Source of the DNA: a bacterium
GTDB lineage: Bacteria; Joyebacterota; Joyebacteria; Joyebacterales; Joyebacteraceae
Reading direction: 5' to 3'
Length of the DNA stretch: 64,000 bases
Assembly: GCA_025774245.1 (NCBI GenBank)
Contig: JALGWI010000003.1
Span: 26,840-90,839 of the forward strand
In this document: positions 29,210-36,680 of the stretch, piece after piece
How the letters are laid out: every line of letters begins with the position of its first letter
Position numbering within the stretch: the first letter of the stretch is position 1
Program-made: the position numbers and the translations under genes
The notes under the pieces: model-generated
Seen by the model: the letters and a program-made list of their open reading frames with translations, nothing else
Told to the model about the DNA's origin: nothing
Databases searched by the model: none

Positions 29210-30973
29210 TCAGCGCTCCTCTTTCTCCTGCGCGGTGATCTCGCCGTCGAAGATCTCGAGTACCTTCCTCACGACTGGGTCCTGCGACACGTCCGTCCCC
29301 GCGGCCGGCGCAGCCCCCGGACGTCCACTCGGAGCGGGCCGCCCGCCCGTCGTGGGTGTCCCGCGTGCCGCCTCGGCGGGCGCCTGAGGGGGCACGCCGA
29401 AGGTGAAACCGAGCTTGACGGTGCCGCCGAAAATCTCGCTCGCTGCGCGCTCCATGAGCCGCATGTTGCCTCGGTCCCGGAGCTGGTCCTTGTGGAAACC
29501 GGATCCGTTGGGGACGAGGAGCTTCATCGTTCCCCCTTCGGCGCCGGACGGGACCGCCTCTCCCAGAAACGCCGCCAACGCGGGCTTCTCGGCCCTGATC
29601 CTCTCGAGCACGTCCGGCCAGCGGGCGACGTCGATCGATGAGGCGGCGGCCACAGGTGCTGGCTTCTGGGCCACGGCCACGGCCGGTTGGTTGGCTCCTC
29701 CGGAGGGCGCCGAAGCCGCGGACGTCTTCCTGCGCGCGGTCCCGGTCCCGCGGGCCGCGCCTCCTCCCCCGGACTCGGTTCCGGTGCCGCCCGCAGCGCC
29801 GCCGGTTCGCGCGCCTCCTCCCGCACCACCTCCCGCCGCGGGAGGGGCGTTCTCGATGGCCCGCACGACGTCCTCGATGTCGATCGCCCGCGCGAGCTTC
29901 GCCATGCGCAGAAGGGCGAGCTCCACGATGAGTCCCGGCTGCGTGCTCCACTTTGCCGCGGCCTGGGCGTCGACCCCGATCCGGATGAGCCGCAAGAGCT
30001 CGTCCTCCGTGAGGGCCGTCGATGCGCCCTCGTGCTTCTTGTAGTCCGCGATTCTCCCGACGAGACGCTCGGGGGAAGGCGCCGCGGCGACGAGCAGCAG
30101 GTTCCTCAGGTGGTCGACGATTCCGTCGATCAGATCTCTGGGATCGAAGCCGGCGTCGAGGGCTCCCTCGAGCGCCCCGAGCGTCGCGCCGGTGTCGTGC
30201 TTCGCCACGGCGTCGCTCAGGGCGAAGAAGACGTCGATGTCCGGGATGCCGAGCACCGCCGCGACGTCGTCGACCGTGATCTCCTCCTTGCCGACGGAGA
30301 TGAGCTGGTCCATGAGGCTCTCGGCGTCCCTCATGCTGCCGTCGGCCCTCGCCGCGACGAGCTTGATGGCGCCGTCGTCGATCTTGAACTTCTCCGCCTT
30401 CGAGATCTCCGTGAGGCGTCCCTCGATCTCCGGCGAGGAGATCCGGTGGAAGTCGAACCTCTGGCAGCGCGACGTGATCGTGTCCGGTATCTTCCCCGGC
30501 TCCGTCGTGGCGAGAATGAAGACGACGTGCGGCGGCGGCTCCTCGATCGTCTTGAGGAGCGCGTTGAAGGCCTCACGCGTCAGCATGTGCGCCTCGTCGA
30601 TGATGTAGATCTTCATCCTTCCGGAGAGGGGCGCGTACTGCACGGTCTCCCTGATGCCGCGCGCGTCCTCGATCTTGCGATTCGAGGCGCCGTCGATCTC
30701 GATGACGTCGAGGCTCTTCCCGAGCGCGATCTCCCCGCACGACGAACACGTTCCACACGGCTCGTCGGTCGGGCCGTTCTCGCAGTTCAGGGCCTTGGCG
30801 AGGATCCTCGCGACGGTCGTCTTGCCGACGCCGCGGGGACCGGCGAACAGGTAGGCGTGTGCGATGCGGTCGGCCTTCACCGCGGCCGCGAGGGTCAGCA
30901 CGACGTGCTTCTGCCCCACGACATCGGAGAACGACTCCGGCCGCCACTTTCTGGCGAGCACGAGGTAGGACAT
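29210..30973 (-). CDS. dnaX: DNA polymerase III subunits gamma/tau
   Basis: Clamp-loader ATPase. The start is the ATG at 30973 (MSYLVLARKWRPESFSDVVG), giving 587 aa. Walker A GPRGVGKT (45-52); the four-cysteine zinc module follows (NCENGPTDEPCGTCSSCG); Walker B IIDEAHML; SRC motif TSRCQRFDF. A Gly/Ala-rich linker (about 375-450) joins a C-terminal domain. I see no A-rich slippery sequence for making a short gamma form. It lies 32 bp downstream of the SRP RNA, an arrangement shared with Bacillus. Confidence 0.96.
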   Translation of the reverse strand: MSYLVLARKWRPESFSDVVGQKHVVLTLAAAVKADRIAHAYLFAGPRGVGKTTVARILAKALNCENGPTDEPCGTCSSCGEIALGKSLDVIEIDGASNRKIEDARGIRETVQYAPLSGRMKIYIIDEAHMLTREAFNALLKTIEEPPPHVVFILATTEPGKIPDTITSRCQRFDFHRISSPEIEGRLTEISKAEKFKIDDGAIKLVAARADGSMRDAESLMDQLISVGKEEITVDDVAAVLGIPDIDVFFALSDAVAKHDTGATLGALEGALDAGFDPRDLIDGIVDHLRNLLLVAAAPSPERLVGRIADYKKHEGASTALTEDELLRLIRIGVDAQAAAKWSTQPGLIVELALLRMAKLARAIDIEDVVRAIENAPPAAGGGAGGGARTGGAAGGTGTESGGGGAARGTGTARRKTSAASAPSGGANQPAVAVAQKPAPVAAASSIDVARWPDVLERIRAEKPALAAFLGEAVPSGAEGGTMKLLVPNGSGFHKDQLRDRGNMRLMERAASEIFGGTVKLGFTFGVPPQAPAEAARGTPTTGGRPAPSGRPGAAPAAGTDVSQDPVVRKVLEIFDGEITAQEKEER

Positions 30974-31005
30974 GGCAGTCCTCGTTCGGAACGGGAGAGA
31001 AAGGA

Positions 31006-31292
31006 CCCTCTGCTCTGGCACGCGTCCGCCTCGACCTCCGCACCCGGAGAGGACGAGGTCAGTTGGCTCCAGTCAAGCTCCCCCGCGGCACACCGAGGAA
31101 CCAGCTTACGGCTGCTGCCTCCCGGCCCTGACCGGATTCACCGGGCTCGGTTGCGCGGGACCTGACCTTCAACGCTACTTCTCCGCGCTCCCTGCCGGAC
31201 ACAGGAGGCCTCGAGCAGATGTTCGACCCCGCTGTAGCGGATTGCGGGTCACAGGGCACCGCTAGTTCCCCGTCTAGCGCGCCAGAGCAGAA
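31006..31292 (-). ncRNA. ffs: Large (Alu-domain) signal recognition particle RNA
   Basis: About 287 nt. The S-domain apex reads GGTCAGGGCCGGGAGGCAGC followed by AGCC, with a GGGA tetraloop and the asymmetric CAGG/AGCA loop bound by Ffh. The 5' part contains GCTAGACGGGGAACTAGCGG then TGCCCTG, and later GCAATCCGCT, TCGAA and CTCGAGG, closely following the Alu domain of the Bacillus scRNA. The two ends pair perfectly over 11 bp (TCTGCTCTGGC at the 5' end with GCCAGAGCAGA at 31009-31019), closing the molecule. An 81-residue-or-shorter reading frame across it is not coding. End positions are approximate. Confidence 0.92.
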
Positions 31293-31313
31293 GGCCCTTC
31301 TGAGATCTCACGG

Positions 31314-31352
31314 CCCCGGGGCCGCCTCGAGTTCGATCGAGAGGCCCCGGGG
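31314..31352 (-). terminator. Strong hairpin between tRNA-Ala and SRP RNA
   Basis: A perfect 10-bp stem (31314-31323 with 31343-31352) encloses a second 5-bp stem. It begins 5 nt after the tRNA CCA. It has no T-tract on the transcribed strand, so it may be a processing or protection hairpin rather than a terminator. Confidence 0.5.
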
Positions 31353-31357
31353 AAAGC

Positions 31358-31433
31358 TGGTGGAGATGAGCGGGCTCGAACCGCCGGCCTCTGCCTTGCG
31401 AAGGCAGCGCTCTCCCAACTGAGCTACATCCCC
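31358..31433 (-). tRNA. trnA: tRNA-Ala (anticodon CGC)
   Basis: 76 nt with encoded CCA. Acceptor GGGGATG/CATCTCC contains the G3:U70 pair that specifies alanine. The anticodon stem CTGCC/GGCAG holds loop TTCGCAA, anticodon CGC, reading GCG, a codon expected to be frequent at this GC content. Confidence 0.97.
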
Positions 31434-31462
31434 AGGCGGTATGGTTGTCAATACTGCGCAGC

Positions 31463-31553
<91 letters not shown>

Positions 31554-31564
31554 GGCGAGTGTCC

Positions 31565-31655
31565 TGGCGGTGGGGGTGGGATTCGAACCCACGGTACCCA
31601 GAGGGTACAACGGTTTTCGAGACCGTCACGATCGACCAGACTCCGTCACCCCACC
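31565..31655 (-). tRNA. trnS: tRNA-Ser (anticodon CGA)
   Basis: 91 nt with encoded CCA. Acceptor GGTGGGG/CCCCACC; long variable arm (TACCCTCTGGGTA). Anticodon loop CTCGAAA in stem ACGGT/ACCGT gives CGA, reading TCG. It lies 28 bp after tadA and 11 bp before the next tRNA-Ser, so probably one processed transcript. Confidence 0.97.
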
Positions 31656-31683
31656 GTGGTCTTCGTCCGCGTGCGCGATGGCC

Positions 31684-32124
31684 TCACCCGCCGTGCGTCC
31701 GGATCCTCCCGAAGAAGCCAGAGACGAGCGCAGAACACTCGTCGGCCCTGACGCCCGACGTGATGGCCACCCTGTGGTTCAGACGCGGGTCGTCGGCGAT
31801 GTTCCCGAGCGACCCCGCGTATCCCGCCTTCGGGTCGTCGCATCCGTAGACGAGACGTTTCAGTCGCGCCTGGACGATGGCGCCCGCGCACATCGGACAA
31901 GGCTCCATCGTAACGTAGATCGTCCCGTCGGTCAAGCGCGGCACCCCGAGCGCGCGACACGCGGCTCCGACGGCGATGATCTCCGCGTGCGCGGTCGGAT
32001 CGCAGAGCGCCTCGGTGCTGTTGTGACCGCGTCCCACCACCCGGCCGTCGACCACGACGACGGCGCCGACGGGTACCTCGTCGACCTCGACGGCGCGCTT
32101 CGCCTCGTCGAGGGCCGCGCCCAT
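31684..32124 (-). CDS. tadA: tRNA-specific adenosine-34 deaminase
   Basis: Converts A34 to inosine in tRNA-Arg(ACG), whose gene lies at 43852-43929. It has 146 aa from the ATG at 32124. Zinc-dependent cytidine-deaminase fold: PTAHAEI (catalytic His and Glu) and MEPCPMCAGA (two Cys). In-frame codons just upstream (D-E-R-W) resemble the usual TadA N terminus, so translation may start slightly earlier, although no standard start codon is seen there. It heads a tadA-tRNA-SRP RNA-dnaX group that matches Bacillus. Confidence 0.94.
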   Translation of the reverse strand: MGAALDEAKRAVEVDEVPVGAVVVVDGRVVGRGHNSTEALCDPTAHAEIIAVGAACRALGVPRLTDGTIYVTMEPCPMCAGAIVQARLKRLVYGCDDPKAGYAGSLGNIADDPRLNHRVAITSGVRADECSALVSGFFGRIRTHGG

Positions 32125-32199
32125 CCACCGCTCGTCTTCTTCCCGGCTCCTCTTCGTCGTGATCCTCCGTCGTGTGCGCCGGGGCCGCCGGCGACCTAC

Positions 32200-32228
32200 A
32201 ACCTAGCAGCGGGCCTTCGGGCTGTCAA
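32200..32228 (-). promoter_or_regulatory. Promoter of the tadA-tRNA-SRP RNA-dnaX group
   Basis: TTGACA (32223-32228), 17-bp spacer, TAGGTT (32200-32205) with a TGC extension. It is about 75 bp before the tadA ATG. No other strong promoter was seen before the tRNAs or the SRP RNA, so this one may serve them all. Confidence 0.7.
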
Positions 32229-32265
32229 CCCGGGAGGCCGGTCCGTGAGTGCGGGCCGGGAACGC

Positions 32266-32299
32266 GAAACCCCCGGCGGCGCGGGGCGCCTCCCGGGGG
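32266..32299 (-). terminator. Terminator of the kinase-cyclase operon
   Basis: On the - strand a 7-bp stem (CCCCCGG/CCGGGGG) continues into GGCGC/GCGCC after a small bulge and is followed by TTTCGCGTT. It lies 56 bp past the cyclase stop. Confidence 0.75.
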
Positions 32300-32354
32300 C
32301 GTGGGACTCTCGGACATCGGCTCCCGCGGCGCCCGGTTCGGGCACCGCGCGGGC

Positions 32355-33326
32355 TCAGTGGACGCCCTCCTCGCCGTAGACCGCGACCCGGTTCTTGCCG
32401 GCCGCCTTCGCCTGGTAGAGGGCCTGGTCCGCGTGCTCCAGGAGTTCCCGCTTGCTCTCCGCCTGGGCCGGGAAGGTCGCGACGCCGACGCTGATCGTCA
32501 GGCGTCCGCCCGGAAGCGCCTCCTCGCCCTCGAAATCGGACTCGTCGATGAGGTTCCGGACGCGCTCCGCCATCCTCCTCGCGGAGTCGGGCTTCACCTC
32601 CGGCACGATGACCGCGAACTCCTCCCCTCCGTACCGCGCGACGAAATCGCAGTTGCGGGAGGAGCGCTTGAGGAGCCGCGCGAGCCTGCGGAGAATGAGG
32701 TCGCCGGCCGGGTGCCCGTGGGTGTCGTTGTATCGCTTGAAGTCGTCGATGTCGATCATGAGCAGACTCACGACCCTGCCGTAGCGCTCCGCGCGCGAGA
32801 CCTCGGTGTCGAGGAGCTGGTGGAAGAAGCGGTGGTTGTAGAGCTCGGTCAGGCCGTCCTTCCGCGAGAGTTCCTTGTAGAACTCGCCCTCGGCCGCCCG
32901 CTTCCGGAGCACGCGCGCCTCCAGAGCGTTCGAGACGATGATCCTGATCTGGTCGATGTTGAACGGCTTCGTGATGTAGTCCGACGCTCCGAGCTTCATC
33001 GACTCCACGGCCGTCTCCATCGAGGCGTACCCGGTCATCACAACCACGGCCACCTCGTACGGCAGCCGCTTCGCCGCGGCGACGACCCCGAGCCCGTCGA
33101 GCTCCGGCATGACGATGTCGGTGATGATGACGTCGTACTGGTCGACCTGCATCTTGTCGACGGCCTCGCGGCCCGAGCACGCGAGATCGATCGAGTACCC
33201 TTCCTCGCCGAGCACCTCCTTGAGGAACTCGCGCATGATCTCCTCGTCGTCGACGATGAGAAGTCGCGCGACCTGGCGCTCCTCGGTCTCTTCGCTCTCG
33301 TGCTGGATGTGATCCGGCGTGATCAC
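32355..33326 (-). CDS. Response regulator with GGDEF diguanylate cyclase output
   Basis: A PleD/WspR-like protein that would make cyclic di-GMP when phosphorylated. It has 323 aa. Receiver domain (about 20-140): acidic pair D26-D27, phospho-acceptor D70 in IITDIVMPELDG, T98 and K120. GGDEF domain (about 155-318): active GGEEF at 233-237, preceded by the allosteric I-site RNCD (224-227) at exactly five residues. So it is predicted active and product-inhibited. Its GTG start overlaps the stop of the kinase gene (GTGA), making the kinase its probable phosphodonor. The operon has a sigma-54 promoter. Confidence 0.94.
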   Translation of the reverse strand: MITPDHIQHESEETEERQVARLLIVDDEEIMREFLKEVLGEEGYSIDLACSGREAVDKMQVDQYDVIITDIVMPELDGLGVVAAAKRLPYEVAVVVMTGYASMETAVESMKLGASDYITKPFNIDQIRIIVSNALEARVLRKRAAEGEFYKELSRKDGLTELYNHRFFHQLLDTEVSRAERYGRVVSLLMIDIDDFKRYNDTHGHPAGDLILRRLARLLKRSSRNCDFVARYGGEEFAVIVPEVKPDSARRMAERVRNLIDESDFEGEEALPGGRLTISVGVATFPAQAESKRELLEHADQALYQAKAAGKNRVAVYGEEGVH

Positions 33327-35485
33327 TGCAGTCCTCCGGAAATGCCCACCTCGACGCTGGCTTCGGCCAGCGGCAGCCGCACGGTGAAGGTTGTGCCTTC
33401 GCCGACGCTGCTCTCCACCTCGATCTGTCCCTCGTGGTCCTTGATGATGCCGTAGCTCACGGAGAGCCCGAGGCCCGTTCCCTCACCGGTCTCGCGCGTG
33501 GTGAAGAAGGGCTCGAACACCCTCGGGAGATCGTCTTCGCCGATGCCGCATCCCGAGTCCTCGAACGCAACCTCGAGGGTCTCGACGCCGTCCTCGTCCG
33601 CGGTGCGGAGCGTCCGCACCGTGAGCGTGTCGTCGGCGACCATCGCGTCGCGCGCGTTCATGATGATGTTCACGAAGACCTGCCTCAGCTGGTACGGGTC
33701 GCCCAGGACCGGAAGGCGCGAACTGTCGTAGTGCGTGTCGAGCCGGATGCCCCTTGTGGTGAGCTGCCTGCCCGTCACGCGTAGCGCCTCGCGCACCACG
33801 TCGTGGATGTCGATCTGGGAGTAGGCCGACTGCGAAGCCTGGGAGAACGTCAAGAGGCTCTGCACGATGCCCCGGCAGCGCTGCGAGGCCTTCTCGATCG
33901 AAGTCAGGTGCTTGATGAGCCGCTCCCACTCCTCGTCGGTCAGGTCCTGGCGGTCCATCTCGCGGACCTTCTCGAGCGTCAGCTGCGCGTAGCCGAGGAT
34001 GCCGCCCAGGGGATTGTTGAGCTCGTGCGCAACGCCCGCGGCCATCTCGCCGACTGCCGCCAGCCGACCCGACTGCACGACCCTGGTCTGCATCTCCTGA
34101 AGCTCCTGCGTCCTGTCGGCGACACGCCCCTCCAGCTCGCTGTTCAGCCGCTCGAGCTCCGACCTCATCTCCTCGAGCTCCCGCGTGCGCTCCTCGACCT
34201 TCTCCTCGAGCTCTCTGTTCCACTCCTCGGCACTCGAACGCGACTTCTCGGCGCCCTCGTACATCTTCGCGTTGTCGATCGTGCGCGCCACCTGGTTCGC
34301 CAGCATCTGGAGGAGTTCCACCTGGGCGCGACCGAACGCGCGCGGCTCGGCGCTCTGGGCCGACAGCACGCCGATCAACCTCTCGCCCGACGTGAGCGGG
34401 ATGCCGAGCCAGGTTCTCACGTACTCCCGTCGTCGCCGGGACTCCTCGAGTATCCAGTGGTCGAGCTTGCGTTCCTCGTCGCCTTCGGTGATGTCGTCGA
34501 CGAGAAGCACCTCTCGCTTGCGGACCACCCACCCCGTGAGTGTGTCTCCAGGCTTGGTCTTCCGCGGCGGCAGGCGTCGGTCCCCGGCTCCCCGGACGCG
34601 GTACTCGATCTCCTCGCTCTCCTCGTCGTAGAGGCACACGGCGAGCATCGAGGTTGCGAAGAGCTCCTGCGTGCTCTCCTCGAGGTGATCGACGAGCTCA
34701 TCGAGTTTGAGCGTGGACGACAGGAGCTGCCCCACGGCGTTGATGGCCTTGAGCTCGGAGACGCGCTTCTCGAGCGACTCCTTCGTCTCCCAGAGTGTCT
34801 TCCCCGCGGCGCTCGACACAATGAGCACGACCGCGAGGAGCGGGAAGGTCGTCGAGTCGCCCGGCATGTAGGCCGCCGCCAGGAGCAGGGCGAGCGGCAG
34901 CATCGCGATCTCGACGATGACGCCGGTCCCGCCGATCCACCGCGTGTAGCTCCTCAGCGAACGCCTCGGTTCCGCTCCGGAGACGGAGCGCACGATGACG
35001 CTCGTCGCGGCGAGCATCGCGAACATACCCACGAAGCGCGCGGCGTCCACGAACGTGACGCCGACCGATAGGAGCTTTCCTCCCGTGAGCACGTACGCGC
35101 AGCCCGCGGCGAAGACCGCGATCACCTGGACCCCGACCTCCCGGGCGAGCCGCTTCCGCCGGTGCCCGAAGCAGGCGAGTTCCACGGCGATCGTGCCGGC
35201 CGCGGTGACGATCAGCGCGACGTCCGTTCCGAAGAGCGCCACCGTGGCGATGAAGACCGCGGCGCTGAAGTTGACGTAGGTGTTCTTGCCGATCTGGAAG
35301 GCGAAGAGCCCGGTCGCCAGGGCGAGGGCGCTCATGATCCCGACGGCGCCCCAGTCGGTCCATTCGATCCCGTAGACCGCGATCGCGAGAAGGAGGACCG
35401 CGCCGGCTGGCGCCATCCACCAGATGTCCCTGCGGACGGCCGGGACGAGCGTTTCCTTCTCGGGTATTGCGTCAGTGGTCTGCAT
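33323..35485 (-). CDS. Membrane sensor histidine kinase with GAF domain
   Basis: 720 aa from the ATG at 35485. About seven membrane helices occupy residues 25-230, forming an integral-membrane sensor of a type I do not recognise. A GAF domain follows (about 245-405), then a coiled coil (405-470) rich in Glu/Arg heptads. The HisKA domain has phospho-acceptor H487 in GVAHELNNPLGGILGYAQ, and an ATPase domain carries the N box (NIIMNARDAM), G1 (DSGCGIG), F box (FEPFFTTR) and G2 (GTGLGLSVSYG). The HELNNPL form is typical of NtrB-like kinases, whose regulators often work with sigma-54, although here the partner is a diguanylate cyclase. Nothing identifies the signal. Confidence 0.93.
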   Translation of the reverse strand: MQTTDAIPEKETLVPAVRRDIWWMAPAGAVLLLAIAVYGIEWTDWGAVGIMSALALATGLFAFQIGKNTYVNFSAAVFIATVALFGTDVALIVTAAGTIAVELACFGHRRKRLAREVGVQVIAVFAAGCAYVLTGGKLLSVGVTFVDAARFVGMFAMLAATSVIVRSVSGAEPRRSLRSYTRWIGGTGVIVEIAMLPLALLLAAAYMPGDSTTFPLLAVVLIVSSAAGKTLWETKESLEKRVSELKAINAVGQLLSSTLKLDELVDHLEESTQELFATSMLAVCLYDEESEEIEYRVRGAGDRRLPPRKTKPGDTLTGWVVRKREVLLVDDITEGDEERKLDHWILEESRRRREYVRTWLGIPLTSGERLIGVLSAQSAEPRAFGRAQVELLQMLANQVARTIDNAKMYEGAEKSRSSAEEWNRELEEKVEERTRELEEMRSELERLNSELEGRVADRTQELQEMQTRVVQSGRLAAVGEMAAGVAHELNNPLGGILGYAQLTLEKVREMDRQDLTDEEWERLIKHLTSIEKASQRCRGIVQSLLTFSQASQSAYSQIDIHDVVREALRVTGRQLTTRGIRLDTHYDSSRLPVLGDPYQLRQVFVNIIMNARDAMVADDTLTVRTLRTADEDGVETLEVAFEDSGCGIGEDDLPRVFEPFFTTRETGEGTGLGLSVSYGIIKDHEGQIEVESSVGEGTTFTVRLPLAEASVEVGISGGLQ

Positions 35486-35619
35486 GCTGCAACCCCCCGG
35501 GCCGCGACGTCGGGCCTCACGGCCCCCCGCGGCTTCGACCCCTGGACACCAGGGCAGGCTCGACCGCGGCCCCGGAGCCCCTGCGGCGTCCGGGCAGCGA
35601 TCTCGCACGCGCGGGATAA

Positions 35620-35637
35620 ATGCAAGTCACGTGCCAC
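35620..35637 (-). promoter_or_regulatory. Sigma-54 (-24/-12) promoter of the kinase-cyclase operon
   Basis: The - strand reads TGGCACG (35630-35636), TGAC, TTGCA (35621-35625), an exact match to the sigma-54 consensus TGGCACG-N4-TTGCW with GG and GC 12 bp apart. Transcription would start near 35610, about 125 bp before the kinase ATG. No enhancer-binding activator gene is in this window. Confidence 0.85.
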
Positions 35638-35650
35638 GATGAAAGATCCG

Positions 35651-35670
35651 TGTCGCACTGCGGTGCGATA
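35651..35670. promoter_or_regulatory. Palindrome upstream of the sigma-54 promoter
   Basis: TGTCGCAC-TGCG-GTGCGATA, 8-bp arms with one mismatch, centred about 30 bp upstream of the -24 element. It could be a regulator site; enhancer sites are usually further upstream, so this is tentative. Confidence 0.4.
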
Positions 35671-35735
35671 TCGGGCAGATTCGACGCGATAGTGACACGG
35701 GCGAGGAGGAGGTCTCTCCCGGGCCGTGAAAGCCG

Positions 35736-35759
35736 GAGGGGCGCCGGGCGGCGCCCCTC
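35736..35759. terminator. Terminator after the anti-sigma gene
   Basis: Perfect 10-bp stem GAGGGGCGCC/GGCGCCCCTC with a 4-nt loop, 35 bp past the anti-sigma stop. On the - strand it is followed by CGGCTTTCAC, so T-poor. It closes the five-gene cluster and isolates the sigma-54 promoter. Confidence 0.7.
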
Positions 35760-35793
35760 TGAGTGTGTACCTGTGCCGGCACCCCGCCCCGCC

Positions 35794-36675
35794 TCAGCGG
35801 GTGTCGTCCCCGGTTCCCGGGCTCCCGGGCTCCCGGTCGACATGCCGGGAACGCTCGGCCGTGACGATCTCCACGGTGAGCTCGACAGAGCCTCCGGGCA
35901 CGTCGAGCCCGGAGAGGACGAGCGAGTTCGTGCCTCCGCCGAGCTTCCAGGGTCCGAACCTCCCCTCGCGGTCGACCGACTCCGGTCCGCGCCGCCCGTC
36001 GCACGTAACGAGCGAGACGGAGACGCCTCGCGCGGGCGACCCCTCGAGGATGACGCGGCCGACGAGCGACGGTGCGCCCGCGGCGATCTCGATCCTGCCG
36101 TCGAAACCGAGCCCGCCCTCGTCCGCCCAGGCCAGCCTGTGGGAAGGCGCAGCTCCCCTGGCGAGCGCGGGCCTGAGCTCCTCGCCGGCTCCGAGGCCGG
36201 CTCGCACGGCGGCCGCCTGGGAGCGCGCGAAGTCCCGCGCGACCGAGAGAGCTCTCTCGGTCAGGCGGACCACGGCGGTTCTCCCCTCCGCCTCGAGCCG
36301 GGCGAGCGCCGACCGGACGACGCGCTCCGGCGCGTCCGCCTCCTCCTCCCCCGCGAGGCTCCTGAGATCCGCCACCTCCGCCAGGCACGCTCCGCACGAT
36401 GCCAGGTGCTCCTCGACCGACGCGACGACTCGCTCGTCGGCGCTGCCGTCGGCGTAGGCCGCGAGGGCTTCCGCCTCCGGGCAGCCCGGCGACCGCGCGG
36501 GCGGCGCGTTCGATGCATCGCGGAGAATAGACGTCACGCGCTCGATCTCGGCCAGGCGCGCGGCGCACCGACCGCACGACGCGACGTGCTCGCGCACGGT
36601 CCGTCCGGACTCGTCGTCGAGCGCATCCGCCGCGAACGCCAGGAGCGCCGCATTCTCGGGACACGTCCCGCTCAT
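35794..36675 (-). CDS. Soluble anti-sigma factor with two zinc-finger (ZAS/zf-HC2) domains
   Basis: 293 aa from the ATG at 36675, chosen because GAGGTGA lies 5 bp upstream; a GTG at 36684 overlapping the sigma stop would add three residues. Two successive anti-sigma zinc domains: C5...H30-x3-C34-x2-C37 and C65...H90-x3-C94-x2-C97. The rest (about 115-293) is a helix then a predicted beta domain (GRVILEGSPARGVSVSLV, GRFGPWKLGG) reminiscent of carboxypeptidase-regulatory-like folds. There is no membrane helix, unlike most RsiW/RseA-type proteins. It follows the sigma gene directly and is the likely binding partner; the extra domain may sense a signal or be a protease target (inference). Confidence 0.85.
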   Translation of the reverse strand: MSGTCPENAALLAFAADALDDESGRTVREHVASCGRCAARLAEIERVTSILRDASNAPPARSPGCPEAEALAAYADGSADERVVASVEEHLASCGACLAEVADLRSLAGEEEADAPERVVRSALARLEAEGRTAVVRLTERALSVARDFARSQAAAVRAGLGAGEELRPALARGAAPSHRLAWADEGGLGFDGRIEIAAGAPSLVGRVILEGSPARGVSVSLVTCDGRRGPESVDREGRFGPWKLGGGTNSLVLSGLDVPGGSVELTVEIVTAERSRHVDREPGSPGTGDDTR

Positions 36676-36680
36676 GTTGT

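Noticed and set aside
29210..30973. Programmed frameshift in dnaX to make a short gamma subunit
   Set aside because: No A-AAA-AAG-type slippery run is present in this GC-rich gene.
31059..31259. Small proteins overlapping the SRP RNA
   Set aside because: The region matches SRP RNA structure over its whole length; the frames are incidental.
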